DNA of 11,283 nt. Source: Flavobacteriaceae bacterium. Lineage in GTDB: Bacteria; Bacteroidota; Bacteroidia; Flavobacteriales; Flavobacteriaceae. Under the pieces are notes generated by a model. That model ran no database searches. It was not told the origin of the DNA and saw nothing but the letters and a program-made list of their open reading frames with translations. The DNA is taken from NCBI GenBank assembly GCA_003511845.1, contig DOIV01000217.1, positions 11,281 through 22,563 on the forward strand, in the 5' to 3' direction. Within the stretch, counting starts at the first letter, position 1. Every line of letters begins with the position of its first letter. This document shows, piece after piece, positions 1-7,338 of the stretch. Position numbers and translations under genes: made by a program.

Positions 1-126
1 TTTGAATTTTTCTTTATACCATAGTATGTTCTTCTATTTTACCAAAAGGAAAAGAAGAAGTAATGGTATTCTATATATTAAAGTTCTTTTGAAAAAAAGG
101 TGTTGTTTTATTTATAAAAATTCAAA
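1..126. repeat. Downstream flank of the glycan operon with an 11-bp perfect inverted repeat at its ends
   Basis: This non-coding stretch lies just after the stop codon of the last leftward gene and reaches the window edge. Positions 1-11 (TTTGAATTTTT) and 116-126 (AAAAATTCAAA) are exact reverse complements, separated by 104 nt. Nested inside are ATACCAT at 16-22 and ATGGTAT at 63-69, also inverted but out of register with the outer pair. There is a 17-nt purine run at about 44-60. I found no GC-rich stem followed by a U run that would be a standard terminator for the operon. In DNA this AT-rich the repeat may be chance, and the left arm sits on the window edge, so its true extent is unknown. 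Confidence 0.3.
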
Positions 127-357
127 TTACTCTTTCTCAAAACGCTCCATTTCTCGATCATAAAAAACAGAAGCTTGTTCTATCAAACCATTAATTTCAT
201 TGGTTAATTCTGTTTCATTATCGCCTTTTACATCTTCTAACCATTCAATATCATCATCAACTAAATTGATAATAAATTGTGGATAATCAGTATGCATAAT
301 AAAAATATCATCTGGAAAATCTGTATTGTCACAGATTAAAAATTTTGGAAGTTTCAT
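127..357 (-). CDS. Small acidic protein of unknown function, coupled to the epimerase gene
   Basis: A 76-residue soluble protein with no signal peptide and no membrane segment. It is strongly acidic, with clusters such as VDDDIEWLEDVKGD at about 33-46, and its C-terminal third looks helical and charged (about 50-76). The N-terminus MKLPKFLICDNTDFPDD reads like the start of a compact alpha/beta domain. I do not recognise a named family; from memory similar small proteins occur in flavobacteria, but no function is known to me. Its ATG shares the sequence ATGA with the stop codon of the upstream epimerase gene (354-357), a 4-nt overlap that implies translational coupling. It is the last gene of the leftward operon, so a role linked to glycan synthesis, or simply a hitch-hiking housekeeping role, is possible. 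The coding call is secure because of the overlap and normal composition; the function is open. Confidence 0.8.
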   Translation of the reverse strand: MKLPKFLICDNTDFPDDIFIMHTDYPQFIINLVDDDIEWLEDVKGDNETELTNEINGLIEQASVFYDREMERFEKE

Positions 358-1436
358 TTTAGTATATTTTTAATTTCATTATATATATTTTCACCAACAT
401 TGGTTCCGTAAAGGTTTTTAGAGAAGTCTGCTGTGCTGTTTTGATAAGAATTGAAAGTTTCAAACATTTTTATACTATCACTACCTACAATTTTTGCAAA
501 ACCATTTTCAACCAATTCTATCCATTCAGTTTCTTCACGAGCAATGATACAGTGTTTTTTATTAAAATAAGCTTCTTTTTGGAGTCCGCCACTATCGGAA
601 ATCACCATTTTACACTTTTTTAACAATTCTAACATATCGAAATAGCCAACAGGTGAAATGGTTGTAATATCATAACTCAAATTATGCTTTTCTACTATTT
701 TTCGAGTACGAGGATGCAATGGAATAACAACTTTACATTGCTTATTAATTTGTTCTAAACCTTCAAAAATAGATTTTAATTTATTGAGATCATCTGTATT
801 TTCTTGGCGATGGATGGTTGCTAAGATAAACCTATCTTTTTCTAGAGATAAATTATCAATAATTGATGATTTATCAGCAGATGTTTTGCTGTAGAATTCA
901 ACAGCATCTTTCATAATATCTCCACAATTCACAACTTTATTCTCAAAATTGAAAAAACCTTCATTTTTTAAATTTATAATTGCAGTCTCTGTAGGACAAA
1001 GCAATAAATCTGAGATTCTATCGGTTAAAATTCGATTAATTTCTTCTGGCATGTTCATGTTAAACGATCGCAAACCTGCCTCAATATGAATCACTTTAAT
1101 ATTCATCTTTTTTGCTGCCAAAGCACCTGCCAAAGTTGAATTTGTATCTCCATAAATCACAATAGCATCAGGTTTCTCATCTAAAAGTATTCTTTCTACT
1201 TTTTCTAACATTTGTCCAGTCATTGCACCGTGACCTATCCCGTTAATATTTAAGTTATACTTGGGTTTAGGAATTTCCATTTCTGCAAAGAAAATAGCAC
1301 TCATGTCTGCATCAAAATGTTGCCCTGTATGGATAATTACTTCTTCAATTTCATTGTGCAGAGTAATAATTCTACTTAATACCGCAGCTTTTATGAATTG
1401 AGGTCTTGCCCCTAAAATAGTTACAATTTTTTTCAT
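354..1436 (-). CDS. wecB: UDP-N-acetylglucosamine 2-epimerase, non-hydrolysing (WecB-like)
   Basis: A 360-residue cytoplasmic enzyme of the GT-B-fold epimerase family, close to the usual length of about 370. The family interconverts UDP-GlcNAc and UDP-ManNAc for surface polysaccharides. Visible signatures are GARPQFIKAA (9-18) at the N-terminus, HTGQHFD (36-42), YGDTNSTLAG with Asp97, HIEAGLRS with Glu119, PEEINR with Glu131, ATIHRQEN with His209, Arg210 and Glu212, PLHPRT (239-244) and SDSGGLQKEA (280-289). These match the positions of the known catalytic acids and histidine of the family. The sequence REETEWIELVENG (300-312) replaces the TERPE signature of classical WecB/MnaA enzymes. From memory, a TEW form also occurs in WbpI-type epimerases that act on UDP-2,3-diacetamido sugars, so the exact substrate is uncertain. 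The start ATG overlaps the stop of the preceding glycosyltransferase gene as ATGA, and its own stop overlaps the next gene in the same way. Confidence 0.93.
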   Translation of the reverse strand: MKKIVTILGARPQFIKAAVLSRIITLHNEIEEVIIHTGQHFDADMSAIFFAEMEIPKPKYNLNINGIGHGAMTGQMLEKVERILLDEKPDAIVIYGDTNSTLAGALAAKKMNIKVIHIEAGLRSFNMNMPEEINRILTDRISDLLLCPTETAIINLKNEGFFNFENKVVNCGDIMKDAVEFYSKTSADKSSIIDNLSLEKDRFILATIHRQENTDDLNKLKSIFEGLEQINKQCKVVIPLHPRTRKIVEKHNLSYDITTISPVGYFDMLELLKKCKMVISDSGGLQKEAYFNKKHCIIAREETEWIELVENGFAKIVGSDSIKMFETFNSYQNSTADFSKNLYGTNVGENIYNEIKNILK

Positions 1437-2707
1437 TTCAGCTTTTGAATTATTTTTGATAATTGAGATGTTAACTCTTTTCGATGGTATTGCTTAATAT
1501 TGGTTGGTACTACGGCTAAATTAGCATTTTTATAGTCATTATAAAACTCTAAGATGGTTTTCTTTAAGTTGACTTCATCTTTAAAATTGACTGTAATTCC
1601 AGAATCTGTTGTCTGAATAATTTCTGCTAAATCACCATTTATTGGTGCAATAGCTAGAATAGGGCGATTAGCTTGTAAATACTCGAATATTTTACCTGTA
1701 AGTATTCCTTTTGCACTAGGCACATTATTCACAACCAACAATAATACCTGAGCACTTATCTGATGTAAAATCACTTCTTGATGTGGCAAATAAGCGATCT
1801 CTTTTACATAAGCTTTCAAATTATATTTTTTAATGCTCGTCTGAACTTCATTGGCAATACTTCCAATTAATTTTAATTGAAAGTCATTTGCAAACTCTTT
1901 ATTTTCTTTAATGACTTCGGCAAGTACTTTCCAAAGTATTTTCGGATTCCGATCTGCATTCATCAAACCAATATGAACTAGTGTGAATTTTTCATCTAAC
2001 TGAACCTTATCAGTAGTAATTTCTCCATCAAATCCGTTAGTAATAACTTCAATATTTTTGTTGAATTTTAAATAATTCTCTTTCATAGTTTTTCCAACAA
2101 CCAATACCCAATCTGCCGTACTAACTACTTCTTTTTCTAATTGATAATGCTTTTGTATTGCTTTTTTAGTCAATGGCAATTGATGAAAATAATCAATGTC
2201 TGTCCAAGGATCACGAAAATCTGCTATCCACTTTACATCTAGATTTTGTTTGAGTTGTAAACCAATCAAATGCATACTATGTGGTGGGCCAGTAGTAATA
2301 ACAACATCTATTTTATTGTTTTTAAGATAGTTTGTTAAGTATTTCACAGAAGGATTAATCCAGTACTTACGAGCATCAGGTATAAAGTAATTGGCTCTTA
2401 TATATTGTGCTATTTTTCCAAAGAAAGAAGGGTTGGCATCTAAAAAACCTGCACTTGTCTTCTTATTCTTCTTTCCAAAAAAAGAAAGCAAGTTATTCGG
2501 TTCTTTAATGGGTTGCTTTAGTATTTTAACTGAGGATGGAATGTCATTTTGTAAAGTCTCATCTAAAATTGCATAACTCGGATTGTCAACAGTATAAACA
2601 ACAGGTTCTATATCAAAATTTTGTAAATATTTTACAAACTTCAGCCAACGTTGCACGCCAGAACCACCAGCAGGAGGCCAATAATATGTAATTATTAATA
2701 CTTTCAA
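1433..2707 (-). CDS. GT4-type glycosyltransferase with a TTG start codon
   Basis: A 424-residue predicted cytoplasmic glycosyltransferase of GT-B fold. The N-terminal domain opens with MKVLIITYYWPPAGGSGVQR (1-20), the glycine-rich acceptor-side loop of GT4 enzymes, followed by TTGPPHSMHLIGL (138-150) and IADFRDPWTD (161-170), which are typical of one GT4 subgroup. The C-terminal donor domain has VHIGLMNADRNP (244-255) and the nucleotide-sugar-binding region LTGKIFEYLQANRPILAIAP (336-355) with Glu342. The sugar and acceptor cannot be told from sequence. The start codon is TTG at 2705-2707: there is no ATG in frame upstream before a stop (TAA four codons earlier), and the conserved N-terminus begins exactly here. 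The TTG overlaps the stop of the upstream glycosyltransferase gene as TTGA, and the 3' end overlaps the epimerase gene as ATGA. It probably acts in sequence with its two neighbours in building one glycan. Confidence 0.9.
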   Translation of the reverse strand: MKVLIITYYWPPAGGSGVQRWLKFVKYLQNFDIEPVVYTVDNPSYAILDETLQNDIPSSVKILKQPIKEPNNLLSFFGKKNKKTSAGFLDANPSFFGKIAQYIRANYFIPDARKYWINPSVKYLTNYLKNNKIDVVITTGPPHSMHLIGLQLKQNLDVKWIADFRDPWTDIDYFHQLPLTKKAIQKHYQLEKEVVSTADWVLVVGKTMKENYLKFNKNIEVITNGFDGEITTDKVQLDEKFTLVHIGLMNADRNPKILWKVLAEVIKENKEFANDFQLKLIGSIANEVQTSIKKYNLKAYVKEIAYLPHQEVILHQISAQVLLLVVNNVPSAKGILTGKIFEYLQANRPILAIAPINGDLAEIIQTTDSGITVNFKDEVNLKKTILEFYNDYKNANLAVVPTNIKQYHRKELTSQLSKIIQKLK

Positions 2708-3933
2708 TTTGCTAAATTATCATATAGTTGAATCAATTTTTCACTTTCTGTTTCCCAATTCTCACCTTGTTGCATTACTGCATTATACGCATTTTCTGTT
2801 TTATAACTTAAAGATTCTGTATTGCTATAAGCTTCAATCACTTTAGTTGAAAAATCTTGAACATTACTTGCTTCAAAGACTAAACCTGCATCATATTTTT
2901 CAACAATCCGTTTTAAAGGCTTGCACGAGCTCACCAACAATAAGCTTTTACTCATCATTATTTGAAATAATTTATGAGGTATGGTATTATCAGTATGTTC
3001 ATTAGCATGATGAGGAATAATATTAATAGTTGACTGACTCATAATTGCCGCAACCTCTTCAAAAGGTCTATAGCCTACAAATTCCACACTATTCTCTACA
3101 TTGTTTTCACTAGTAATTGACTTAAGTTTTGCTTCAACATCTTTATTCCCTTTTCCTACTAAAAACAATTTTGCTGTTGGTATTTTCTGAACGATAGTTT
3201 TCATCCCAGCAATGGCAGTATCTAAACCTCTATGCGGACCAAAACCCCCTACGTAGGTTATTGAGAAAACATCGCTATCAATAATATGCTGTTTATTATT
3301 AGCTTCAAAATTAGCTTGAAACGATTTTTTTTCATGATTGGAAATGACATGCATTTTTGATGGATTAATCTGAAAATTAGTATGTAGTTTCTTTTTCATT
3401 TCCTCAACCACACAAATAATAGTATTATATTTTTTACAATACTTTTCTTCCTTTTTAGACCAATTTTTCGGATTCATAAAAATGGAATTCTTTATCCTTA
3501 ATACTGGGCTTTTCTTCCATAAAAACCATGTTTTTAAAGCTTCAGGATAATTTTCATGCAAATCTAAAATCAAACCTTTAACTTCATGTTTAAACAAATA
3601 ACAGGTTCCAGCCAAAGGAAGATCATGCACATGTAAAAAACCAATTGTATATTTCTTAAAAACTTTTTTTAGATTAAAATAGAAAAACAAATTTATATTA
3701 AAAACACTTTCAAAAATATCATGAATTCCTTTTTTAAATGTAGTATAATTCTTTCCTATTCTATATACTTGAACGCCATTAATTTCTTCTTGTGTAAGTT
3801 GTGATGTGTATTTTGGACAAACCACCAATACTTTTTTACCGTTTTCAGCTAGAGCTTCTGCTTCTTTTCTTACCCTAATATCATTAGGATAAGAGCCATC
3901 AACAACCATACAGATGTAAGCGTTATTTGTCAT
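2704..3933 (-). CDS. GT4-type glycosyltransferase
   Basis: A 409-residue predicted cytoplasmic GT-B glycosyltransferase. The N-terminal half has MVVDGSYPNDIRVRKEAEAL (9-28), a common opening of GT4 enzymes, HVHDLPLAGT (101-110) and LDLHENYPEA (123-132). The C-terminal half holds the donor-binding domain: ITYVGGFGPHRGLDTAI (225-241), AKLFLVGKGN (254-263), VEFVGYRPFEEVA (283-295) and TIPHKLFQIMMSKSLLLVSS (317-336), then KRIVEKYDAG (341-350). This is the usual order of the glycine-rich loop and the sugar-nucleotide-binding region. The start at 3933 overlaps the stop of the methyltransferase gene by 11 nt. A later start at Met9 is possible but would lose that junction only slightly and is not needed. 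The 3' end shares TTGA with the next gene. Donor and acceptor are unknown; the context suggests a step in surface-glycan assembly. Confidence 0.9.
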   Translation of the reverse strand: MTNNAYICMVVDGSYPNDIRVRKEAEALAENGKKVLVVCPKYTSQLTQEEINGVQVYRIGKNYTTFKKGIHDIFESVFNINLFFYFNLKKVFKKYTIGFLHVHDLPLAGTCYLFKHEVKGLILDLHENYPEALKTWFLWKKSPVLRIKNSIFMNPKNWSKKEEKYCKKYNTIICVVEEMKKKLHTNFQINPSKMHVISNHEKKSFQANFEANNKQHIIDSDVFSITYVGGFGPHRGLDTAIAGMKTIVQKIPTAKLFLVGKGNKDVEAKLKSITSENNVENSVEFVGYRPFEEVAAIMSQSTINIIPHHANEHTDNTIPHKLFQIMMSKSLLLVSSCKPLKRIVEKYDAGLVFEASNVQDFSTKVIEAYSNTESLSYKTENAYNAVMQQGENWETESEKLIQLYDNLAN

Positions 3934-4447
3934 TTCTTTCAGCGTAAACGGCGTAATATCTTGGTGTGTATTTTCTTAATATCGGTCTAAACCCAATTTG
4001 GTTGATTGGACTGGTCCACTTTTCGGTAGTTTTAATCTCCCAACCAGATTTTTCTAATAACCAATCAAATTGCCAATCTTCAAATTCATGGTAATGTCTA
4101 TCCCATTTGTCTGTTTTTGATTGATAAGCTTTTGCAAACCATAAATCAAGAGGTATTGACGCTACTAACTTAGTAGACTCTATAGCTCTTAATACATTAA
4201 AAGGAGCTATTAAATGTTCAAAAATCTCAAAAGCAGTAACCGCATCAACCTTGTGTTTTTTTACTATTTCTGGTAAGATATCTAAATCTTCACCTTCTGT
4301 ATTTATTACCGTATAGCCGTGCTCTTCCATAATTTCACAAAAAGGATTTCGAATTCCTAAATCTAAAATAGTTGCTGGTGCTGGTAAAACCTTTTGTAGG
4401 AATTTTATAGTATGTGCGTATCGTTTATTTGGTAGTTGGTTGTACAT
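3923..4447 (-). CDS. Small SAM-dependent methyltransferase, class I
   Basis: A 174-residue protein that looks like a compact Rossmann-fold methyltransferase. Beta1 and motif I are ATILDLGIRNPFCEIM (25-40), an acidic region follows at EGEDLDI (51-57), and AFEIFEHLIAPFNVLRAI (72-89) matches the E-x-x-EH region found after beta4 in Methyltransf_11/23-type enzymes. The C-terminal part, DRHYHEFEDWQFDWLLEKSGWEI (116-138), has the HxxxF and W pattern common near the end of such enzymes. Motif I lacks the usual GxGxG: after LDLG it reads IRNPF. At 174 residues it is shorter than the usual 220 to 280. There is no signal peptide or membrane segment. It begins inside the 3' end of the YfhO gene (23-nt overlap) and runs into the first glycosyltransferase gene (11-nt overlap). 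A sugar or lipid-linked glycan is a likely substrate by context, but that is inference. Confidence 0.8.
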   Translation of the reverse strand: MYNQLPNKRYAHTIKFLQKVLPAPATILDLGIRNPFCEIMEEHGYTVINTEGEDLDILPEIVKKHKVDAVTAFEIFEHLIAPFNVLRAIESTKLVASIPLDLWFAKAYQSKTDKWDRHYHEFEDWQFDWLLEKSGWEIKTTEKWTSPINQIGFRPILRKYTPRYYAVYAERNDK

Positions 4448-6866
4448 TTTTTTTTCTTTCTATAAAAAACCATCCTAAAGGTATCAATACTAAAAACGCA
4501 TAAGAAATTAAAGTTATAGTATTTCCTTTTTGAATTACTGTCGGCTCAAATTTAAAAACAATTTCACGTTTTCCTTCTGGTATTACCAAAGCTCTCAATA
4601 CATAGTTTACTCTTAGTATCGGGTCTTTAATACCATCAACATAAGCTACCCACCCATCTTTATAATACATATCAGAAAATACCGCCAATTGTGTACTTGT
4701 GGTCACACTTTTAAATTTTATTTCATTGGCTTGATAAGAAATTAATTCAATAGATGCTAAACTGTCAATTTTAAAATTAGTTTTTGGCAGTAAATCTTTA
4801 AATTCACTATTTACAATCGCTTTCTGTTTGGTATTTAAACTATCTAAGGCTCTAATTTCTTCATCGGCAGTATTAACAAATTTAACTTCACTCACAAACC
4901 ATGCATTGCCATTAGCTTCTGTATTTTTTTGCAATCTAGCTTGACCTTGCTTATCAGGAAAAACAATATATTTAGTGTTGAGCATGTTTAAGACATTGAA
5001 GTTGTTTTTAGCAATTTGATGCTCAAATAACTCTTCGTAACGTCTTGGCTTTGCTGCGTGATAACCTCCAATAGAATTATGGAAATACGAAGTACTACCA
5101 TCATTCATTGGGTTTACTGTAAAATTAGCAACTCTATAATAGGATTTATCCTTTAAGATTTCTTTGTCAACTTCAGAAGCTTGAAAAGGAGTTTCTTTCT
5201 GCCTTTTAGAAATAAAATCATCATTGTTTAAATAACGTTTGTTTACACCAACCAAATCAAATAAAATCAAAATTGCAAATGCTAATATTGCAATATCTTT
5301 ATTGAGTTTTTTCTTAAAAAACGCCCAAAGAATACCTGCTGACAGTACAATTAATAATAATGACCGTAAACTATCTTTAAAGAACAGAGATTTTCTATCT
5401 GATAAAATAGCATCCATAAAACCCGGGAATTGTTCTTCATAACCTGCCATACCAACATCTCTAGCACTTTCAAAACTAAATAAACTTGTTCCGAAAAGGG
5501 TAAATAACAAGGCTACTCCTCCTACTCCATATACCGCATATTTTAAAGATTTTAGTTTGACTTCATCTTTGGTCTCAGATTTAAAAAATTGGTTCAATCC
5601 TAAAATTGCCAATAACGGCACCGCCAATTCTGTAATCACCTGAAAAGAAGAAACTGCTCTAAATTTGTTATATAAAGGGATGTAATCAATAAAAAAATTA
5701 GTCAGTGTAGGAAAATTCTTACCCCAACTCAACAAAATAGAAAATACTGTTGCAGCGAGTAACCACTTTTTTAACTTTCCTTTTACCAAGAACAATCCTA
5801 AAACAAATAAAAACAACAATACGGCACCAATATAAGCTGGTGCTTCAACAAAGATTTGTGCTCCCCAATATCCAGGGAAATTTTCAGAAAACCCTTTGGC
5901 TTCTTTTCTACCTATTTCATCTTTTAAAAAAGCATATGTTTTAGAATCTTTACCTAGATTTTCTCTACTTCCCCCTCCATAAAATCTAGGTATCAATAAG
6001 TTAAAAGTTTCAGCAATACCATAACTATACTCCGTAATATACTCCCTTGACAAGCCTGTAGTTACATCTTTTTTAGGAGTGCCTTCAGGTGTTAATGTCA
6101 ATTCACTTTGACTTCTAGTACTTACCTTTGCATATTCTTTAGTCGCTAATAAACTCGTTGCATTTACGCCAATAGCTAAAACAACTGCAACTAATAATAC
6201 CACTGCTCCTTTAAAAAAGTCAGGTATTGCTTTTTCTTTTACAGCATCAATTAAGTAAAAAACAACTAATATCAGTACCATAAATAACAAATAATACGTC
6301 ATTTGTGGGTGACTGGCATTGACTTCAAAAGCCATACCTAAAGCAGTAAGCACAAATCCGATTAAATAATTACGTTTAAAAACGGATAATATACCTGCCA
6401 ATACTATTGGCATATAAGCAATAGCATGAGCTTTTGCATTGTGTCCTGCTCCGAAAATTATAATCAAATATGTTGAAAAGCCAAAAGCCAATGAGCCTAC
6501 TATGGCCAATTTCCAATCTACTTTTAATACCGCTAGCAGTATAAAAAAACTTAAAAAATACAGAAATAAGTAATCGGCAGGTCTAGGTAAAAAACGCAAT
6601 AATAAATCGGCTTTTTTAATATAATTATGGGGATAATAAGCACTTATATTATAAGCTGGCATACCGCCAAAGGCCCTGTTTGTCCAATAAGGTTCTTGAT
6701 TGTGTTCTTTTCTAAAATCTACTATCTCTTTAGACATTCCTCTAAATTGAGCAATATCACTTTGATATAATTTTTTTCCTTCTAAAACTGGAGAAAAATA
6801 AGCTAAAGCAGCAATAATAAATACTAAAATTGCAATAACAAAAGGTGCTATTTTATTGTTTTTCAT
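4425..6866 (-). CDS. YfhO-family polytopic membrane protein, possible GT-C-type glycosyltransferase
   Basis: An 813-residue inner-membrane protein. Hydrophobic helices are visible at about 8-28, 98-114, 119-139, 147-162, 167-182, 190-207, 219-240, 342-362, 367-383, 413-427, 443-461, 500-517, 524-541 and 783-802. The first periplasmic loop carries SDIAQFRGM (36-44); an acidic residue at this place is the hallmark of GT-C enzymes. Conserved-looking loop motifs are RAFGGMPAY (64-72), GAGHNAKAHAIAYMP (139-153) and ASHPQMTYY (184-192). A large periplasmic domain at about 545-780 ends with YYKDGWVAYVDG (734-745), the sequence typical of YfhO proteins. In Firmicutes, YfhO relatives take part in lipoteichoic or wall-teichoic acid glycosylation; the role in Bacteroidota is not established to my knowledge. 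It starts 10 nt after the DUF4834 gene, and its end overlaps the methyltransferase gene. Length is normal for Bacteroidota members. Confidence 0.88.
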   Translation of the reverse strand: MKNNKIAPFVIAILVFIIAALAYFSPVLEGKKLYQSDIAQFRGMSKEIVDFRKEHNQEPYWTNRAFGGMPAYNISAYYPHNYIKKADLLLRFLPRPADYLFLYFLSFFILLAVLKVDWKLAIVGSLAFGFSTYLIIIFGAGHNAKAHAIAYMPIVLAGILSVFKRNYLIGFVLTALGMAFEVNASHPQMTYYLLFMVLILVVFYLIDAVKEKAIPDFFKGAVVLLVAVVLAIGVNATSLLATKEYAKVSTRSQSELTLTPEGTPKKDVTTGLSREYITEYSYGIAETFNLLIPRFYGGGSRENLGKDSKTYAFLKDEIGRKEAKGFSENFPGYWGAQIFVEAPAYIGAVLLFLFVLGLFLVKGKLKKWLLAATVFSILLSWGKNFPTLTNFFIDYIPLYNKFRAVSSFQVITELAVPLLAILGLNQFFKSETKDEVKLKSLKYAVYGVGGVALLFTLFGTSLFSFESARDVGMAGYEEQFPGFMDAILSDRKSLFFKDSLRSLLLIVLSAGILWAFFKKKLNKDIAILAFAILILFDLVGVNKRYLNNDDFISKRQKETPFQASEVDKEILKDKSYYRVANFTVNPMNDGSTSYFHNSIGGYHAAKPRRYEELFEHQIAKNNFNVLNMLNTKYIVFPDKQGQARLQKNTEANGNAWFVSEVKFVNTADEEIRALDSLNTKQKAIVNSEFKDLLPKTNFKIDSLASIELISYQANEIKFKSVTTSTQLAVFSDMYYKDGWVAYVDGIKDPILRVNYVLRALVIPEGKREIVFKFEPTVIQKGNTITLISYAFLVLIPLGWFFIERKKNVQPTTK

Positions 6867-6876
6867 ATATCATTTT

Positions 6877-7128
6877 CTATTCAATATCTTCATAATCAAC
6901 ATACTCACCAACACTCTTATTACTTTTTGAATGGGTGTCTGGAGCTTTATCTACAATCGTTTCGCCTTCCTTCATGGTTGTTTGATTTGAATTAGTTTGA
7001 TGTTGTTGTTGTTCATTAAATTTCTTCTCAACTTTTTGCATCATTTTTTTTAAAAATAATGGAAAAACCAACCTCCCAATTATTTTAAGTACATAATATA
7101 TGGTTATTATAATTAGTATTGTTTTCAT
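6877..7128 (-). CDS. DUF4834-family small membrane protein
   Basis: An 83-residue protein with one N-terminal hydrophobic segment (about 2-26, MKTILIIITIYYVLKIIG onward), a basic stretch LKKMMQKVEKK (26-36), a glutamine/asparagine-rich linker (40-50) and an acidic C-terminus ending in GEYVDYEDIE (74-83). This layout and the ending match the flavobacterial DUF4834 family, whose function is unknown. The basic residues after the helix suggest that the tail is cytoplasmic. I take the start at 7128 rather than an in-frame ATG at 7155: the hydrophobic segment begins directly after Met, and the likely transcription start near 7160 would leave almost no leader for the longer form. It is the first gene of the leftward operon, 10 nt before the YfhO gene, and the pair is, from memory, a common neighbour set in this group. 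Confidence 0.82.
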   Translation of the reverse strand: MKTILIIITIYYVLKIIGRLVFPLFLKKMMQKVEKKFNEQQQHQTNSNQTTMKEGETIVDKAPDTHSKSNKSVGEYVDYEDIE

Positions 7129-7167
7129 AAAGTTAATGAGACCTGCTTCTTGCATAAAATTCTACTT

Positions 7168-7196
7168 CAAAAATAATTTTAATATTTGTCCTCAAA
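7168..7196 (-). promoter_or_regulatory. Predicted flavobacterial-type promoter of the leftward operon
   Basis: Read on the minus strand, TTTG (7196-7193) is followed after exactly 17 nt by TATTTTTG (7175-7168). This fits the Bacteroidota vegetative promoter pattern of TTTG at -33 and TAnnTTTG at -7, including the accepted spacing. Transcription would start near 7160, giving a leader of about 30 nt before the DUF4834 start. The match is read directly from sequence; activity is inferred. Confidence 0.6.
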
Positions 7197-7304
7197 AATA
7201 ACAATTTGAACGCAACTAAAACGTTAAGTAATAAATAATACCAAAAGAAAATATTGTTTAGTCTAATAAACAATTTATTTTTCCAGGTTTCTGTGTTAAA
7301 AAAA

Positions 7305-7338
7305 TTAGTTATAACCAAGGCTATGACTACTATTTTTG
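7305..7338 (+). promoter_or_regulatory. Candidate promoter of the outer-membrane protein gene
   Basis: TATTTTTG at 7331-7338 matches the -7 pattern TAnnTTTG perfectly. The best upstream partner at an acceptable distance is TTAG (7305-7308), 22 nt away, with one mismatch to TTTG. A transcript from here would have a leader of nearly 90 nt. Another near match, TTATTTTG at 7407-7414, is closer to the gene but has one mismatch and no correctly spaced -33 box. The assignment is weak. Confidence 0.3.

Noticed and set aside
60..126. A rho-independent terminator for the leftward operon downstream of 127
   Set aside because: The only pairings are A/T runs such as CTTTT with AAAAG; no stable GC-containing stem followed by a U run was found on the minus-strand transcript.
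2391..2576. Plus-strand open frames inside the glycosyltransferase, epimerase and YfhO genes
   Set aside because: Each lies wholly inside a well-supported gene on the opposite strand and shows no domain of its own.
354..4447. Recently acquired genomic island for the glycan genes
   Set aside because: Base composition looks like the neighbouring genes, there are no transposases, integrases or flanking tRNA genes in the window, and the overlaps with the YfhO gene suggest long-standing linkage.
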